Part shown: piece by piece, positions 52,256-60,687 of the stretch
Layout of the letters: each line of letters begins with the position of its first letter
Numbering within the stretch: the stretch's first letter is position 1
DNA from: Streptomyces sp. ISL-100
GTDB lineage: Bacteria > Actinomycetota > Actinomycetes > Streptomycetales > Streptomycetaceae
Assembly: GCF_018614615.1 (NCBI RefSeq)
Contig: NZ_JAGGOK010000031.1
Span: forward strand, 92,757 to 156,756
DNA: 64,000 nt
Direction: 5' to 3'
Notes under the pieces: generated by a model
Databases searched by the model: none
The model's input: the letters and a program-made list of their open reading frames with translations, nothing else
What the model was told of the DNA's origin: nothing
Position numbers and translations under genes: made by a program

Positions 52256-52279
52256 CATACAGTCGACGAATACTGTATG
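52256..52279. promoter_or_regulatory. perfect inverted repeat CATACAGT-N8-ACTGTATG (GntR-type operator)
   Basis: The repeat lies in the 151-bp divergent promoter region between the ThDP enzyme gene and the SucC-like gene. Its ATACTGTA half is shared with the reverse complement of the site before the formate dehydrogenase operon (23108-23123). It is a strong candidate operator for the FadR-type regulator at 24402. Confidence 0.6.
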
Positions 52280-52355
52280 AAGCTTGTTATCCCGCATCCG
52301 GTGGGTGGTGTCCAGGGGGCGTGCGGCACTTTCCGACGAGGATTGAGGAGCCGGT

Positions 52356-53488
52356 ATGGACCTGTACGAGCACCAGGCAAGGGAACTCTTCGCGCGGTAC
52401 GGCGTATTGGTGCCGGACGCCGAGGTGGTGGACACGCCACGCGAGGCGCGTGACGCGGCGGAGCGCCTGGGCGGCCGCGTCGTCGTCAAGGCGCAGGTGA
52501 AGACCGGGGGCCGCGGCAAAGCGGGCGGGGTGAAGCTCGCAGTCGACCCGGCGGCGGCCGAACTGACCGCCCGCCAGATCCTCGGCATGGACATCAAGGG
52601 CCACACGGTCCGCAAGGTCATGCTGGCGCAACCCGTCGGCATCGAGACGGAGTTCTACGCCTCGTACGTCCTCGACCGCACCGTCGGCCGCTTCCTGGCC
52701 ATCGCGTCGGCCGAGGGCGGCATGGACATCGAGGAGGTGGCGGCGACCCGCCCCGACGCGGTGGCCCGCATTCCCGTGGAGCCGGACGAGGGCGTCACCG
52801 CCGCCAAGGCCGCCGAAATCGCCGCGGCGGCGCAACTCCCGCCGGAGGCGGCGCCCGTACTCCAGCAGCTGTGGCAGGTCCTGACCCAGGAGGACGCCCT
52901 CCTGGTGGAGGTCAACCCGCTCGTACGGACCACCGACGGCCGGATCCTCGCGCTCGACGGCAAGGTCACGGTCGACGACAACGCCCGCTTCCGCCAGGCG
53001 CGGTGGGGCCTTATGCGTCCGACCAGCACTCGGACCCGCTGGAAGCCGCGGCGACGGCGAAGGGCCTCAACTACGTCAAGCTCGACGGCGAGGTCGGCAT
53101 CATCGGCAACGGTGCGGGCCTCGTCATGTCGACCCTGGACGTGGTCGCCGGCTGCGGCGCCCGCCCCGCGAACTTTCTCGACATCGGGGGAGGGGCGTCC
53201 GCCCAGGTCATGGCCGACGGCCTGTCCGTCATCCTCTCCGACCCGGCGGTGAAGTCCGTCTTCGTCAACGTCTTCGGCGGCATCACCGCCTGCGACTCGG
53301 TCGCCGACGGCATAGTCCAGGCCCTGGAGACGGTACGGCTGACCCGCCCCCTGGTCGTACGCCTGGACGGCAACGCCGCCGCCCGGGGCCGCGCCATCCT
53401 CGACGACCGCGCCCACCCCCTCGTCCACCAGGCCACCACGATGGACAGCGCCGCCCGCCAAGCCGCCCAACTAGCCATCTCTGCCTGA
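52356..53488 (+). pseudogene. succinyl-CoA ligase beta subunit-like (SucC-like acyl-CoA ligase), frameshifted
   Basis: The first frame starts MDLYEHQARELFARYGVLVP and has the ATP-grasp features [21 protein letters not shown] and LLVEVNPLV, typical of SucC. At about 53010, after [10 protein letters not shown], the sequence shifts frame. The other frame continues [24 protein letters not shown] in two pieces, then [36 protein letters not shown] and ends at 53488. A single missing base restores one chain of about 377 residues, near normal length. With the SucD-like partner it would form an acyl-CoA ligase for oxalate, malate or a 2-hydroxy acid. Sequence error or true loss cannot be told apart here. 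Confidence 0.83.
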
Positions 53489-53500
53489 GGAGAGACCGAC

Positions 53501-54379
53501 ATGGCCATCTACCTGACCAAGGAGAGCAAGGTCCTCGTCCAGGGCATGACCGGGGCCGAGGGCATGAAGCACACCCGCCGCATGCTCGCGGCGGGCACCG
53601 ATGTCGTGGGCGGCGTCAACCCGCGCAAGGCCGGCCGGGTCGTGGACTTCGACGACCGTACGGTCCCGGTCTTCGCCGCGGTGTCCGAAGCGATGGCCGC
53701 CACAGCGGCCGACGTCACGATCATCTTCGTCCCTCCACCCTTCGCGAAGGCTGCCGTCATCGAGGCGGCGGACGCCGGAATCGGCCTGGCGGTAGTCATA
53801 ACGGAAGGCGTCCCGGTCCACGACGCGGTCGCCTTCCACGCGTACGCGAAGACACGTGGCACCCGCATCATCGGCCCCAACTGCCCTGGCCTGATCAGTC
53901 CCGGCCAATCCAACGCCGGCATCATCCCGGCGGACATCGCCACCAAGCCCGGCCGCATAGGGTTGGTCTCCAAGTCCGGCACGCTCACCTACCAGCTCAT
54001 GTACGAACTGCGCGAGACGGGCTTCACGACGGCGGTCGGGATCGGCGGCGACCCGGTGATAGGCACCACCCACATCGATTGCCTGGCCGCCTTCGAGGAC
54101 GACCCCGACACCGAACTCATCATCCTGATAGGCGAAATCGGTGGCGACGCGGAAGAGCGGGCGGCGGCGTACATCTCCTCCCACATCACGAAGCCGGTCA
54201 TCGGCTACATAGCGGGCTTCACCGCCCCTGAGGGCAAGACGATGGGCCACGCGGGCGCGATCGTCTCGGGATCGTCGGGCACGGCAGAGGCGAAGAAACA
54301 AGCCCTGGAAGCAGCGGGTGTACGGGTCGGCTCGACCCCCTCCGAGACGGCGTTGCTCGCACTGTCCCAACTGGCGTGA
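53501..54379 (+). CDS. succinyl-CoA ligase alpha subunit-like (SucD-like)
   Basis: The 292-residue protein matches SucD over its whole length. It has the CoA-binding start [21 protein letters not shown] in pieces, [61 protein letters not shown] and the active-site phospho-His region [24 protein letters not shown] precedes the ATG, 12 bp after the SucC-like gene. A second sucCD elsewhere would serve the TCA cycle; this pair, divergent from the ThDP enzyme gene, more likely activates a dedicated acid to its CoA ester. Confidence 0.9.
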   Translation: MAIYLTKESKVLVQGMTGAEGMKHTRRMLAAGTDVVGGVNPRKAGRVVDFDDRTVPVFAAVSEAMAATAADVTIIFVPPPFAKAAVIEAADAGIGLAVVITEGVPVHDAVAFHAYAKTRGTRIIGPNCPGLISPGQSNAGIIPADIATKPGRIGLVSKSGTLTYQLMYELRETGFTTAVGIGGDPVIGTTHIDCLAAFEDDPDTELIILIGEIGGDAEERAAAYISSHITKPVIGYIAGFTAPEGKTMGHAGAIVSGSSGTAEAKKQALEAAGVRVGSTPSETALLALSQLA

Positions 54380-54471
54380 CTTCGCGCACAGTTGAGCGCC
54401 GGTGATACCTCGGTCCGGCCGACGTCACTACGGTCCAAGCAGGACCGCCCCGAGGGCGTGCCGGCAGAGTG

Positions 54472-54676
54472 CTCTTTCCCCTACCCGCCCCTTCCCGCTG
54501 TGACATTTTGCGGATCCGCCGCGTGAGGGGCGCTGCCCCAGACCCCGCTCCTCAAACGCCGCAGCGGCTGGAGTTGCAGGGCAGGGGCGAGTTTTGCGGC
54601 CAGGGCCGCAAAACTCCCGCCTGCGGGACGGTCCAGCCCGCCCTGCGGCAACCCTCAAGGGGCGGGTAGGGGAAAG
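54472..54676. repeat. dispersed inverted-repeat element, copy 6 (intergenic, with nested A/T-rich hairpin)
   Basis: Left terminus CCCCTACCCGCCCCTTCCCG (54478-54497) and right terminus AAGGGGCGGGTAGGGGAAAG (54657-54676) are inverted repeats. The interior has the common CTCCTCAAACGCCG block and an extra perfect 12-bp hairpin GAGTTTTGCGGC/GCCGCAAAACTC (54589-54616). It fills most of the 373-bp gap between the SucD-like and aldehyde dehydrogenase genes; no gene was seen there. Confidence 0.8.
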
Positions 54677-54752
54677 GCTCCGCCGGACACACTCACACGC
54701 CCGCGCGGTCCCGCGCCACTCAGCCCCGCCCCATACAGAGCGGAGAGAACAG

Positions 54753-56291
54753 ATGGCATCCACCCTCAAGCCCGGCACCGCATGGTCGGACACCTGGCAG
54801 CGCTGCCAGGCCACCGCCCCCGAGGCCTTCCAGGGCGACCGCGTGCTCAACCTCTGGGCGTCCGCCTGGAAGGCCGACGGCCGCGCACTCCCGGCCACCT
54901 CACCCCTGGACGGCAGTCCCATCGCGGGCCCGCCGCGCCTGGACGCCCCCACCGCCGACCAGGCCGTACGCGCGTCACTCGATCAGCACCGAGCCTGGCG
55001 CCACGTCCCACTGCCCGAACGCCGCGCCCGCGTGGCGGCCACTCTCGACGCCCTCACCGAACACCGCGAGCTCCTCGCGCTCCTCCTCGTCTGGGAGATA
55101 GGCAAGCCGTGGCGCCTCGCCCAGGCCGACGTCGACCGCGCGATCGACGGTGTGCGCTGGTACGTCGACGGCATCGAGCCCATGCTCGCCGACCGCACCC
55201 CGCTCTCCGGCCCGGTCTCGAACATCGCCAGCTGGAACTATCCGATGTCCGTCCTGGTCCACGCCATGCTGGTGCAGGCCCTCGCCGGCAATGCGGTCAT
55301 CGCCAAGACCCCCACCGACGGCGGCGTGGCCTGCCTCACCCTCGCCTCGGCCCTGGCAGCCCGCGAAGGCATCCCCGTCACCCTCCTCAGCGGCAGCGGA
55401 AGTGAACTCTCCGCATCCCTGGTCCGCTCGCCGGAGATCGGCTGCGTCTCGTTCGTAGGAGGCCGCGACACGGGCGCCCGTATCGCCACCGCCGTGGCCG
55501 ACCTCGGCAAGCGCCACATCCTCGAACAGGAGGGCCTGAACACCTGGGGCATCTGGAACTACTCGGACTGGCCCACCCTGACCTCCCTCATCCCCAAGCT
55601 TTTCGACTACGGCAAGCAGCGCTGCACCGCCTACCCGCGCTTCGTCGTCCAGCGGACGCTGTTCGACGAGTTCCTGGCGGCGTACCTGCCCGCCGTACGC
55701 TCCGTCCGCACCGGCCACCCCCTGGCCGTCGAGAACCCCGAAGACCCGCTCCCCACCCTGGACTTCGGCCCGCTCATCAACGCGGCCAAGGCGAAGGAAC
55801 TGGCCGACCAGGTAACCGAGGCCATAGACCGGGGCGCGGTCCCGCTCCACCGAGGCTCCCTCACCGACGCCCGCTTCCTGCCCGGCCAGGACACCAGCGC
55901 CTACCTGCCGCCCGTCACCCTCCTGAACCCGCCCCCATCGTCCCCCCTCCACCACGCGGAGCCCTTCGGCCCGGTGGACACGATCGTCCTCGTAGACACG
56001 GAGGCGGAACTCCTCGCCGCGATGAACGCCTCCAACGGAGCCCTGGTGGCGACGCTTTCCACCGACGACCCCTCGACGTATGAACGGCTGGCTCCCCAGA
56101 TCCGTTCCTTCAAGGTCGGCCACGGAAAACCCCGTTCGCGAGGTGACCGCGACGAACTCTTCGGCGGCTTCGGCGCATCCTGGCGAGGCGCGTTCGTAGG
56201 CGGAGAGCTCCTGATCCGATCGGTGACCGAGGGCCCACAGGACGACGAACGCCTCCCGGGCAACTTCCCCGATTACCACCTGATGCCCTAG
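54753..56291 (+). CDS. aldehyde dehydrogenase family protein (divergent subfamily)
   Basis: The 512-residue protein has the aldehyde dehydrogenase fold. Visible are the catalytic Asn region NIASWNYPMSVLVHAML, the cofactor block VSFVGGRDTGARI, the catalytic Cys in YGKQRCTAYPRFVV, and the C-terminal EPFGPVDTIVLVDT. The usual LELGGKNP block around the general-base Glu reads LEQEGLNTWGIWNY, so this is a divergent subfamily. It would oxidise an aldehyde to an acid or acyl-CoA using NAD(P)+. GGAGAG precedes the ATG. It follows the SucCD-like genes across a repeat element and could use the aldehyde produced by a 2-hydroxyacyl-CoA lyase. Confidence 0.85.
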   Translation: MASTLKPGTAWSDTWQRCQATAPEAFQGDRVLNLWASAWKADGRALPATSPLDGSPIAGPPRLDAPTADQAVRASLDQHRAWRHVPLPERRARVAATLDALTEHRELLALLLVWEIGKPWRLAQADVDRAIDGVRWYVDGIEPMLADRTPLSGPVSNIASWNYPMSVLVHAMLVQALAGNAVIAKTPTDGGVACLTLASALAAREGIPVTLLSGSGSELSASLVRSPEIGCVSFVGGRDTGARIATAVADLGKRHILEQEGLNTWGIWNYSDWPTLTSLIPKLFDYGKQRCTAYPRFVVQRTLFDEFLAAYLPAVRSVRTGHPLAVENPEDPLPTLDFGPLINAAKAKELADQVTEAIDRGAVPLHRGSLTDARFLPGQDTSAYLPPVTLLNPPPSSPLHHAEPFGPVDTIVLVDTEAELLAAMNASNGALVATLSTDDPSTYERLAPQIRSFKVGHGKPRSRGDRDELFGGFGASWRGAFVGGELLIRSVTEGPQDDERLPGNFPDYHLMP

Positions 56292-56303
56292 CCGATGCCC
56301 TAG

Positions 56304-57632
56304 CTAGCCGATGCCCTGGTGATCGGGAAGCAGGGCGAATGCCCGCTCGGCCGCCTCCGGCACCGTACGCTCCACGGCCTGAACGAGGAGCGTACGGTGC
56401 CGCACCAGCGGCTCTCTCCTGCTCTCCGGCGCCAGCAGCAACAGATCGTCGATCCCGGCGAGCAGCCGCCGCGACACCTGCGGACTGCCGACCGCGTACC
56501 CCCTGATCTCGGCGAACCCGAGATCCACCAGATCACCCCACTCGGGTACGTCCTGCACCAACCGCACCGCACCCCGGCCGTCCCGGTGATGCACGGCCCC
56601 CAGCGGCATCTCCACCACCGCGGCGAGGAACTGAACGATCCGGTCCAGGCACTGCACGGCGGTCGTCGGATCATTGACGGCGGGCGAGAGCGCCCGCAGC
56701 CCGATATCGGACAGCTGCCGCAGCCCGAACCCGAGATCCTGATGAGAAGTGCGTTCCACCCCGACGTGCACGGTGTACCGAAGCGCCCGCCGCGACGGCG
56801 CGCCTTCACCGTGCACAGCCAGCACCGGCGTCCCGGGCACGACAAAATCCCCAATCCGGGGAATGAGCCGCAAAACCACCCCCTCCCGCCTGGCGGCCCG
56901 CACCAGCCGAGCGACATTCACATCCCGCAGCACACCGGCCCGCCCCTGATACGCGATCCGTCGACTCTCGGGCACGAGCGGCTGCGAACCTGACTCCCCG
57001 CCCGGCTGCCTGCCCAGCACCCGGAACGCCTCTCGCGCAATACGGTCGACGACGGGACCCACCTGCATCAGCCGCAGCGTGGAAGACACATAAGCGATGA
57101 ACAACAACAAACTCAGCACGACCATGGTCATCACCAGGACGCTCTGCACGAGCGGCACCGTGGTCACCAGCCGCGGATCGGACTTGCTGTCGTACTGCGT
57201 CAGCACCAGCAGCGAGAACAGAAACGTGGCCAGAAACACCGTGAGCGTGAGCTTGGTGATCCGGCTCCGGACGAAGATCCGCACAACCCGGGGCGTGAAG
57301 CCCCCGCTGGCCATCTGGACCGCCACCAGCGAGATGCTGAAGACCACACCGATGAAGGTCATCATCGCCGAGCTGATCGTGGTGACGATCGTCTTGGTGT
57401 CCTCGACGATCCCGATCAGATCGCTGACCGCGTCGTACGCCTCCTCGCCCTGCAGATACTCGACGATCTCCGCATCGAGCGCCGAGGCCGCCCACCACAC
57501 GGCGAACACGCACACCAGGCCCAGCGTGGGCGCGAACCAGAACGTATCCCGCAGATGCTCCCGCAACGGCGACAGCGCTCGCGGCCGCCGAAACCCACGC
57601 CCGCGCCGCCCGAATCCGTATCCGAAACTCAC
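56304..57632 (-). CDS. DUF2254 domain-containing membrane protein
   Basis: The 442-residue protein has an Arg-rich N-terminus (YGFGRRGRGFRRPR) and about four membrane segments in residues 25-180 (FWFAPTLGLVCVFAVWWAAS, TTISSAMMTFIGVVFSISLVAV, FLATFLFSLLVL, VLVMTMVVLSLLLFIAY). A cytoplasmic DUF2254 part follows (SRRIAYQGRAGVLRDVNV, FGLRQLSDIGLRALSPAVNDPTTAVQCLD in pieces). Function is not known. The start was set at GTG 57632; the frame stays open further upstream without a good ribosome-binding site. Between this stop and the convergent dehydrogenase stop lies a short tandem of GCCGATGCCCT-like repeats. Confidence 0.88.
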   Translation of the reverse strand: MSFGYGFGRRGRGFRRPRALSPLREHLRDTFWFAPTLGLVCVFAVWWAASALDAEIVEYLQGEEAYDAVSDLIGIVEDTKTIVTTISSAMMTFIGVVFSISLVAVQMASGGFTPRVVRIFVRSRITKLTLTVFLATFLFSLLVLTQYDSKSDPRLVTTVPLVQSVLVMTMVVLSLLLFIAYVSSTLRLMQVGPVVDRIAREAFRVLGRQPGGESGSQPLVPESRRIAYQGRAGVLRDVNVARLVRAARREGVVLRLIPRIGDFVVPGTPVLAVHGEGAPSRRALRYTVHVGVERTSHQDLGFGLRQLSDIGLRALSPAVNDPTTAVQCLDRIVQFLAAVVEMPLGAVHHRDGRGAVRLVQDVPEWGDLVDLGFAEIRGYAVGSPQVSRRLLAGIDDLLLLAPESRREPLVRHRTLLVQAVERTVPEAAERAFALLPDHQGIG

Positions 57633-57813
57633 CCCGCGAACGCTACGCGTACACGCATGGCAACACTCCGTGCGCGCCACCGCCCGGCGCCGGCCAGCTC
57701 CCACCGATCAAGGCCTCCGCAAGCCACTGACCACGGGATACGCGGGTGAAACGCGCCCCCAACCCCTGGTATTGTTTTCCATGTCGCCGCGGGAAACCGG
57801 GGCCGACCACCTA

Positions 57814-57901
57814 GTCCGGGTGGCGGAATGGCAGACGCGCTAGCTTGAGGTGCTAGTGCCCTTTATCGGGCGTGGGGGTTCAAGTCCCCCCTCGGACACC
57901 A
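57814..57901 (+). tRNA. tRNA-Leu (anticodon GAG)
   Basis: A class II tRNA cloverleaf is present. The acceptor stem pairs GTCCGGG with CTCGGAC, and CCA is encoded (57899-57901). The anticodon stem is CTAGC/GCTAG with loop TTGAGGT and anticodon GAG at 57847-57849. There is a long variable arm (TGCCC...GGGCG) and a T arm with GTTCAAGTC. It reads CUC and CUU leucine codons. No integrated element or duplicated 3' end was seen beside it. Confidence 0.97.
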
Positions 57902-57910
57902 GCAAGTAAG

Positions 57911-57937
57911 AGACCCCAGTTCATCTGGGGTCTTTTT
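57911..57937 (+). terminator. rho-independent terminator after tRNA-Leu
   Basis: The stem AGACCCCAG/CTGGGGTCT with loop TTCAT is followed by five T residues. It lies 9 bp after the tRNA and is a classical terminator. Confidence 0.9.
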
Positions 57938-58126
57938 GCGTTTCCGGGTCATGCGTGTTCCACAGCCCCAGCGAGCAGCACCGCTGCTTTTCAGCCCCGA
58001 TTGATGAGTGCACCTCAAGGTGGCCCCTGGTGTCGCTAGCGTCGTGCCCGACCACTTGGCGTACGCCGTCAACTCCCGTGGCGCAGGCGCCGCGCAGCGG
58101 GACGCAGTCGACACAGGGGAGTACCA

Positions 58127-59299
58127 GTGATCATCCGCACAGCTATGCGGCGGGCGGCCATTGCCGCTGCCGTTACGGGGTTGGCCGCCTCCGTCCTCGC
58201 GAGCAGCCCGGCGCAGGCCGCGCAGGCCGCGCCCGCAGACGACAAGGCACTGATCGAAGCTGCCAGGACCTACTTCGCCGGGGAGAACGCGATCACCGTG
58301 GAGGGTGGTGCTACCGCCGCGAACGCGACCCGCGAGGCCCAGGACCTTCAGGTGGCCGCGACCTTCCGCGCCGTACGGGACAACCGCATGGAGGCCCGCG
58401 AGCAGCTGCACGGCATCAACGAACTGGCCGGCGTGCGCTATTCGGCCGTCGATACGGAGCTCACTCCGGTCGGCCGGGCCCGTACCCAGGGGGACACCGC
58501 GCGCCTCAGCGTGCGCGAGGACACGCAGTACACCTTCGCGGGCAGCAAGGACGAGCCGTACAGCTACACCGTGCGGCACGACCTGTCCTTCGCGCGAGCC
58601 GACGGCGGCTGGGTCCTTTCGAAGATCGCGACGCAGGACGGCCCGGCGAACCTCTCCACCCCGGAGAAGCTCGACCCGGCGGAGCTGAGCGCGGCCCGGA
58701 AGGCGGCCAAGGAGCTCCGCGCCGGGGCTGCCAAGGGAGAGAAGATCACCGACCCGGCGAAGAAGGCGTCCTCGGGGACGGGGGTGCGGGTGGCCGCGGC
58801 GTACGACTACAGCGCGATGGTGGACTTCGCCACGAAGTACGCCAAGCCGGTGCCGGAGGACAACGTCCCCTACGAGCGGGACACGAACGACTGCACAAAC
58901 TTCATCTCGCACGCGCTGAAAGCCGGCGGCTGGGAGCGGGTCCTCGGCTGGTACCGGAGCGACTCGGCCTGGTGGTACACCGGCAATCCGTGGCCGCTCC
59001 CCAGGCACAGCTGGACCTGGGGCGGCGCGCCCAACTGGCAGCGCTTCGCGCGCGACGAGTCCGAGCGGGTGTACGAGCTGTCCGGGCCCTCCAGCCTCGC
59101 CATCGCCGACGTGGTGCAGTTCGAGATCTTCGACTACAGCCCTCCGGGGCAGCCGGGTCACACCATGATGGTCACGGACTTCACGTCCGACTGGATGCCG
59201 AAGATGAGTTACCACTCCAACGACACGCTCAACAAACCGCTCAGCGAGATCATCGCGGAGCACAGCACCGGTGAGAAGTTCTGGTACTTCCGTACCTGA
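58127..59299 (+). CDS. secreted amidase domain protein (Amidase_6 type)
   Basis: The 390-residue protein has a Sec signal peptide (about residues 1-32, with RRAAIAAAVTGLAASVLA and cleavage near AQAAQA). An uncharacterised N-terminal region of about 190 residues follows. The C-terminal putative amidase domain (about 230-390) has the catalytic Cys in ERDTNDCTNFISHALKAGG and His in PGQPGHTMMVTDF. Papain-like domains of this kind are found in actinomycete and firmicute secreted proteins that may cleave cell-wall or amide bonds. GTG 58127 has AGGGGAG upstream. The 189 bp between the tRNA terminator and this gene hold its promoter only. Confidence 0.88.
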   Translation: MIIRTAMRRAAIAAAVTGLAASVLASSPAQAAQAAPADDKALIEAARTYFAGENAITVEGGATAANATREAQDLQVAATFRAVRDNRMEAREQLHGINELAGVRYSAVDTELTPVGRARTQGDTARLSVREDTQYTFAGSKDEPYSYTVRHDLSFARADGGWVLSKIATQDGPANLSTPEKLDPAELSAARKAAKELRAGAAKGEKITDPAKKASSGTGVRVAAAYDYSAMVDFATKYAKPVPEDNVPYERDTNDCTNFISHALKAGGWERVLGWYRSDSAWWYTGNPWPLPRHSWTWGGAPNWQRFARDESERVYELSGPSSLAIADVVQFEIFDYSPPGQPGHTMMVTDFTSDWMPKMSYHSNDTLNKPLSEIIAEHSTGEKFWYFRT

Positions 59300-59307
59300 T
59301 CCCGGCG

Positions 59308-59325
59308 CGCGGCGCGTGCGCCGCG
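59308..59325. terminator. GC palindrome between convergent genes
   Basis: CGCGGCGC-GT-GCGCCGCG lies 9 bp after the amidase stop and 11 bp before the stop of the anti-sigma-like gene. The loop would open to about 4-6 nt. It probably serves both directions. Confidence 0.45.
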
Positions 59326-59335
59326 GTGGGCGCGG

Positions 59336-60004
59336 CTACGGCTCGGTCACCGCGGCGCGCAGCCGCTCCCGTTCCACGGCGCCCTTCCCGCCGTCGGCGC
59401 ACTTCAGCAGCACCCGGCCGTCGTCGCCGAGCGGCAGCGCCTGCTCCGGGGCGAAGTGGAAGAGGTCGTTTCCCTTCCGGCTGTCGGGGCGTTCCGCCGG
59501 GTCGAGGAGCAGTACGTAGCGGCCGGAGGGCGGGAGTTGGACCTGTGCCACCGGGTACCAGACGGTGACCGACCCGGAGGACGGCACGCCGGTGCCGCCG
59601 TCCGTCAGCGCGCCCTCGACGTCGAAGCGGAAGGCGGAGCTTTTGGTGACGCCGTCGTCGACATCAATGCGTCCGGCGCGCAGCGTGCCGTACACCGGTC
59701 GGTAGCCCTGCTCCTGACGGTCCCTGATCTTCTGCGCGGCGGTCCGCAGGCAGTCGGCGGAGGCGGTCGGGGCCGGCTCGTCGTCCCTGCCGAAGCCCCC
59801 GAACACGGCGGGGACGGCCACCGCGGCAGCGACGACAGCGGCCGCGGCTGTCGCGACGGCGAGGCGGCGGCGCAGCAGCCCGCGCCGGGCGCGGGCGGTG
59901 AACGCCGCGCCGGGTGTGACCACTTGGCCCTGCGGCGGCTCGGCGGCGGCCGCCAGCAGCCGCCGAATCTGCTCGTCCTCGCTCGGAAGCTGCTGGTCAG
60001 TCAT
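59336..60004 (-). CDS. single-pass membrane protein, probable anti-sigma partner
   Basis: The 222-residue protein has a cytoplasmic N-terminus of about 50 residues (DEQIRRLLAAAAEPPQG) and one membrane segment at about 50-70 (LAVATAAAAVVAAAVAVPAVF). An extracytoplasmic part of about 150 residues follows without a recognised enzyme domain (VPSSGSVTVWYPVAQVQLPPSG split, then YVLLLDPAERPDSRKG). The gene overlaps the sigma factor gene by 8 bp, the usual place of an anti-sigma factor. No zinc-binding HxxxCxxC motif is visible, so that role rests on position and topology. Confidence 0.75.
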   Translation of the reverse strand: MTDQQLPSEDEQIRRLLAAAAEPPQGQVVTPGAAFTARARRGLLRRRLAVATAAAAVVAAAVAVPAVFGGFGRDDEPAPTASADCLRTAAQKIRDRQEQGYRPVYGTLRAGRIDVDDGVTKSSAFRFDVEGALTDGGTGVPSSGSVTVWYPVAQVQLPPSGRYVLLLDPAERPDSRKGNDLFHFAPEQALPLGDDGRVLLKCADGGKGAVERERLRAAVTEP

Positions 60005-60527
60005 CGGCGGAACCCCTCTCGCGGTCGAGCAAGGATGCACTGAGGAAGCCCTGGTCGCGCAGGGTGGACAGGGCGCGGGCGGAACGGCTCTTGACCGTGC
60101 CGGGTGAGCAGCCCAGCACGTCGGCGATCTCCCGCTCGGTGAGCTGGTGGTAGAAGCGCAGTACGAGGACTGCCCGCTGCGCCGGAGGGACGGTCCGTAA
60201 CAGCTCACGCACCGCGACGGCGGTCGTCACCTGCTCCTCGTGGCCCGGACGGAGCGTCTCCGGCACTTGCTCGGCCGGTATCTCCGCACTCCACTGCCTG
60301 CGGCGGTCCTTGATGAGCAGCCGGACCATCGTGGTACGCGTGTACGCCTCGGCCGCCTCCAGCCGCCCGATCCGGTTCCAGGCGCGGTACGTGCGCAGCA
60401 ATGCCTCCTGCGCCAGGTCCTCGGCCCGCGTACGGCCACCGCCGGTCAGCAGCGTGGCCGTACGCAGAAGCGAGCCGTAGCGCGCGGCCATGAAGGCCGT
60501 GAACGCCTCATCCCTGCCGTTCCGCAT
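59997..60527 (-). CDS. SigE-family ECF RNA polymerase sigma factor
   Basis: The 176-residue protein has sigma region 2 (EAFTAFMAARYGSLLRTATLL, then AEDLAQEALLRTYRAW, TTMVRLLIKDRRR) and region 4 (LRTVPPAQRAVLVLRFYHQL, TEREIADVLGCSPGTVKSRSARAL). It belongs to the SigE-type ECF family common in Streptomyces. ATG 60527 was chosen with GGGGCGTAGGG upstream. Together with the overlapping membrane protein gene it forms a sigma/anti-sigma pair that may respond to envelope stress; the signal is unknown. Confidence 0.93.
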   Translation of the reverse strand: MRNGRDEAFTAFMAARYGSLLRTATLLTGGGRTRAEDLAQEALLRTYRAWNRIGRLEAAEAYTRTTMVRLLIKDRRRQWSAEIPAEQVPETLRPGHEEQVTTAVAVRELLRTVPPAQRAVLVLRFYHQLTEREIADVLGCSPGTVKSRSARALSTLRDQGFLSASLLDRERGSADD

Positions 60528-60687
60528 CCCTACGCCCCTCACTCGCCGACACCAACACGGGCCACCCTCACTCATCAGAGGCGCTGGGGGTGCGATGAGG
60601 TTCCATGGGTCCGGCTGGGGCCGATGAGTTTGTGTGGCGCGGGACCGGTCTCTATGGGTACACACCGTTCATGTGCTGGAGGAACCG

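Noticed and set aside
56281..56330. Short GCCGATGCCCT-type repeats between convergent stops
   Set aside because: Only two to three imperfect units; likely slippage without function, so not listed as a separate element.
57814..57901. tRNA-Leu as an integration site
   Set aside because: No integrase, excisionase or duplicated tRNA 3' end was found within the window on either side.
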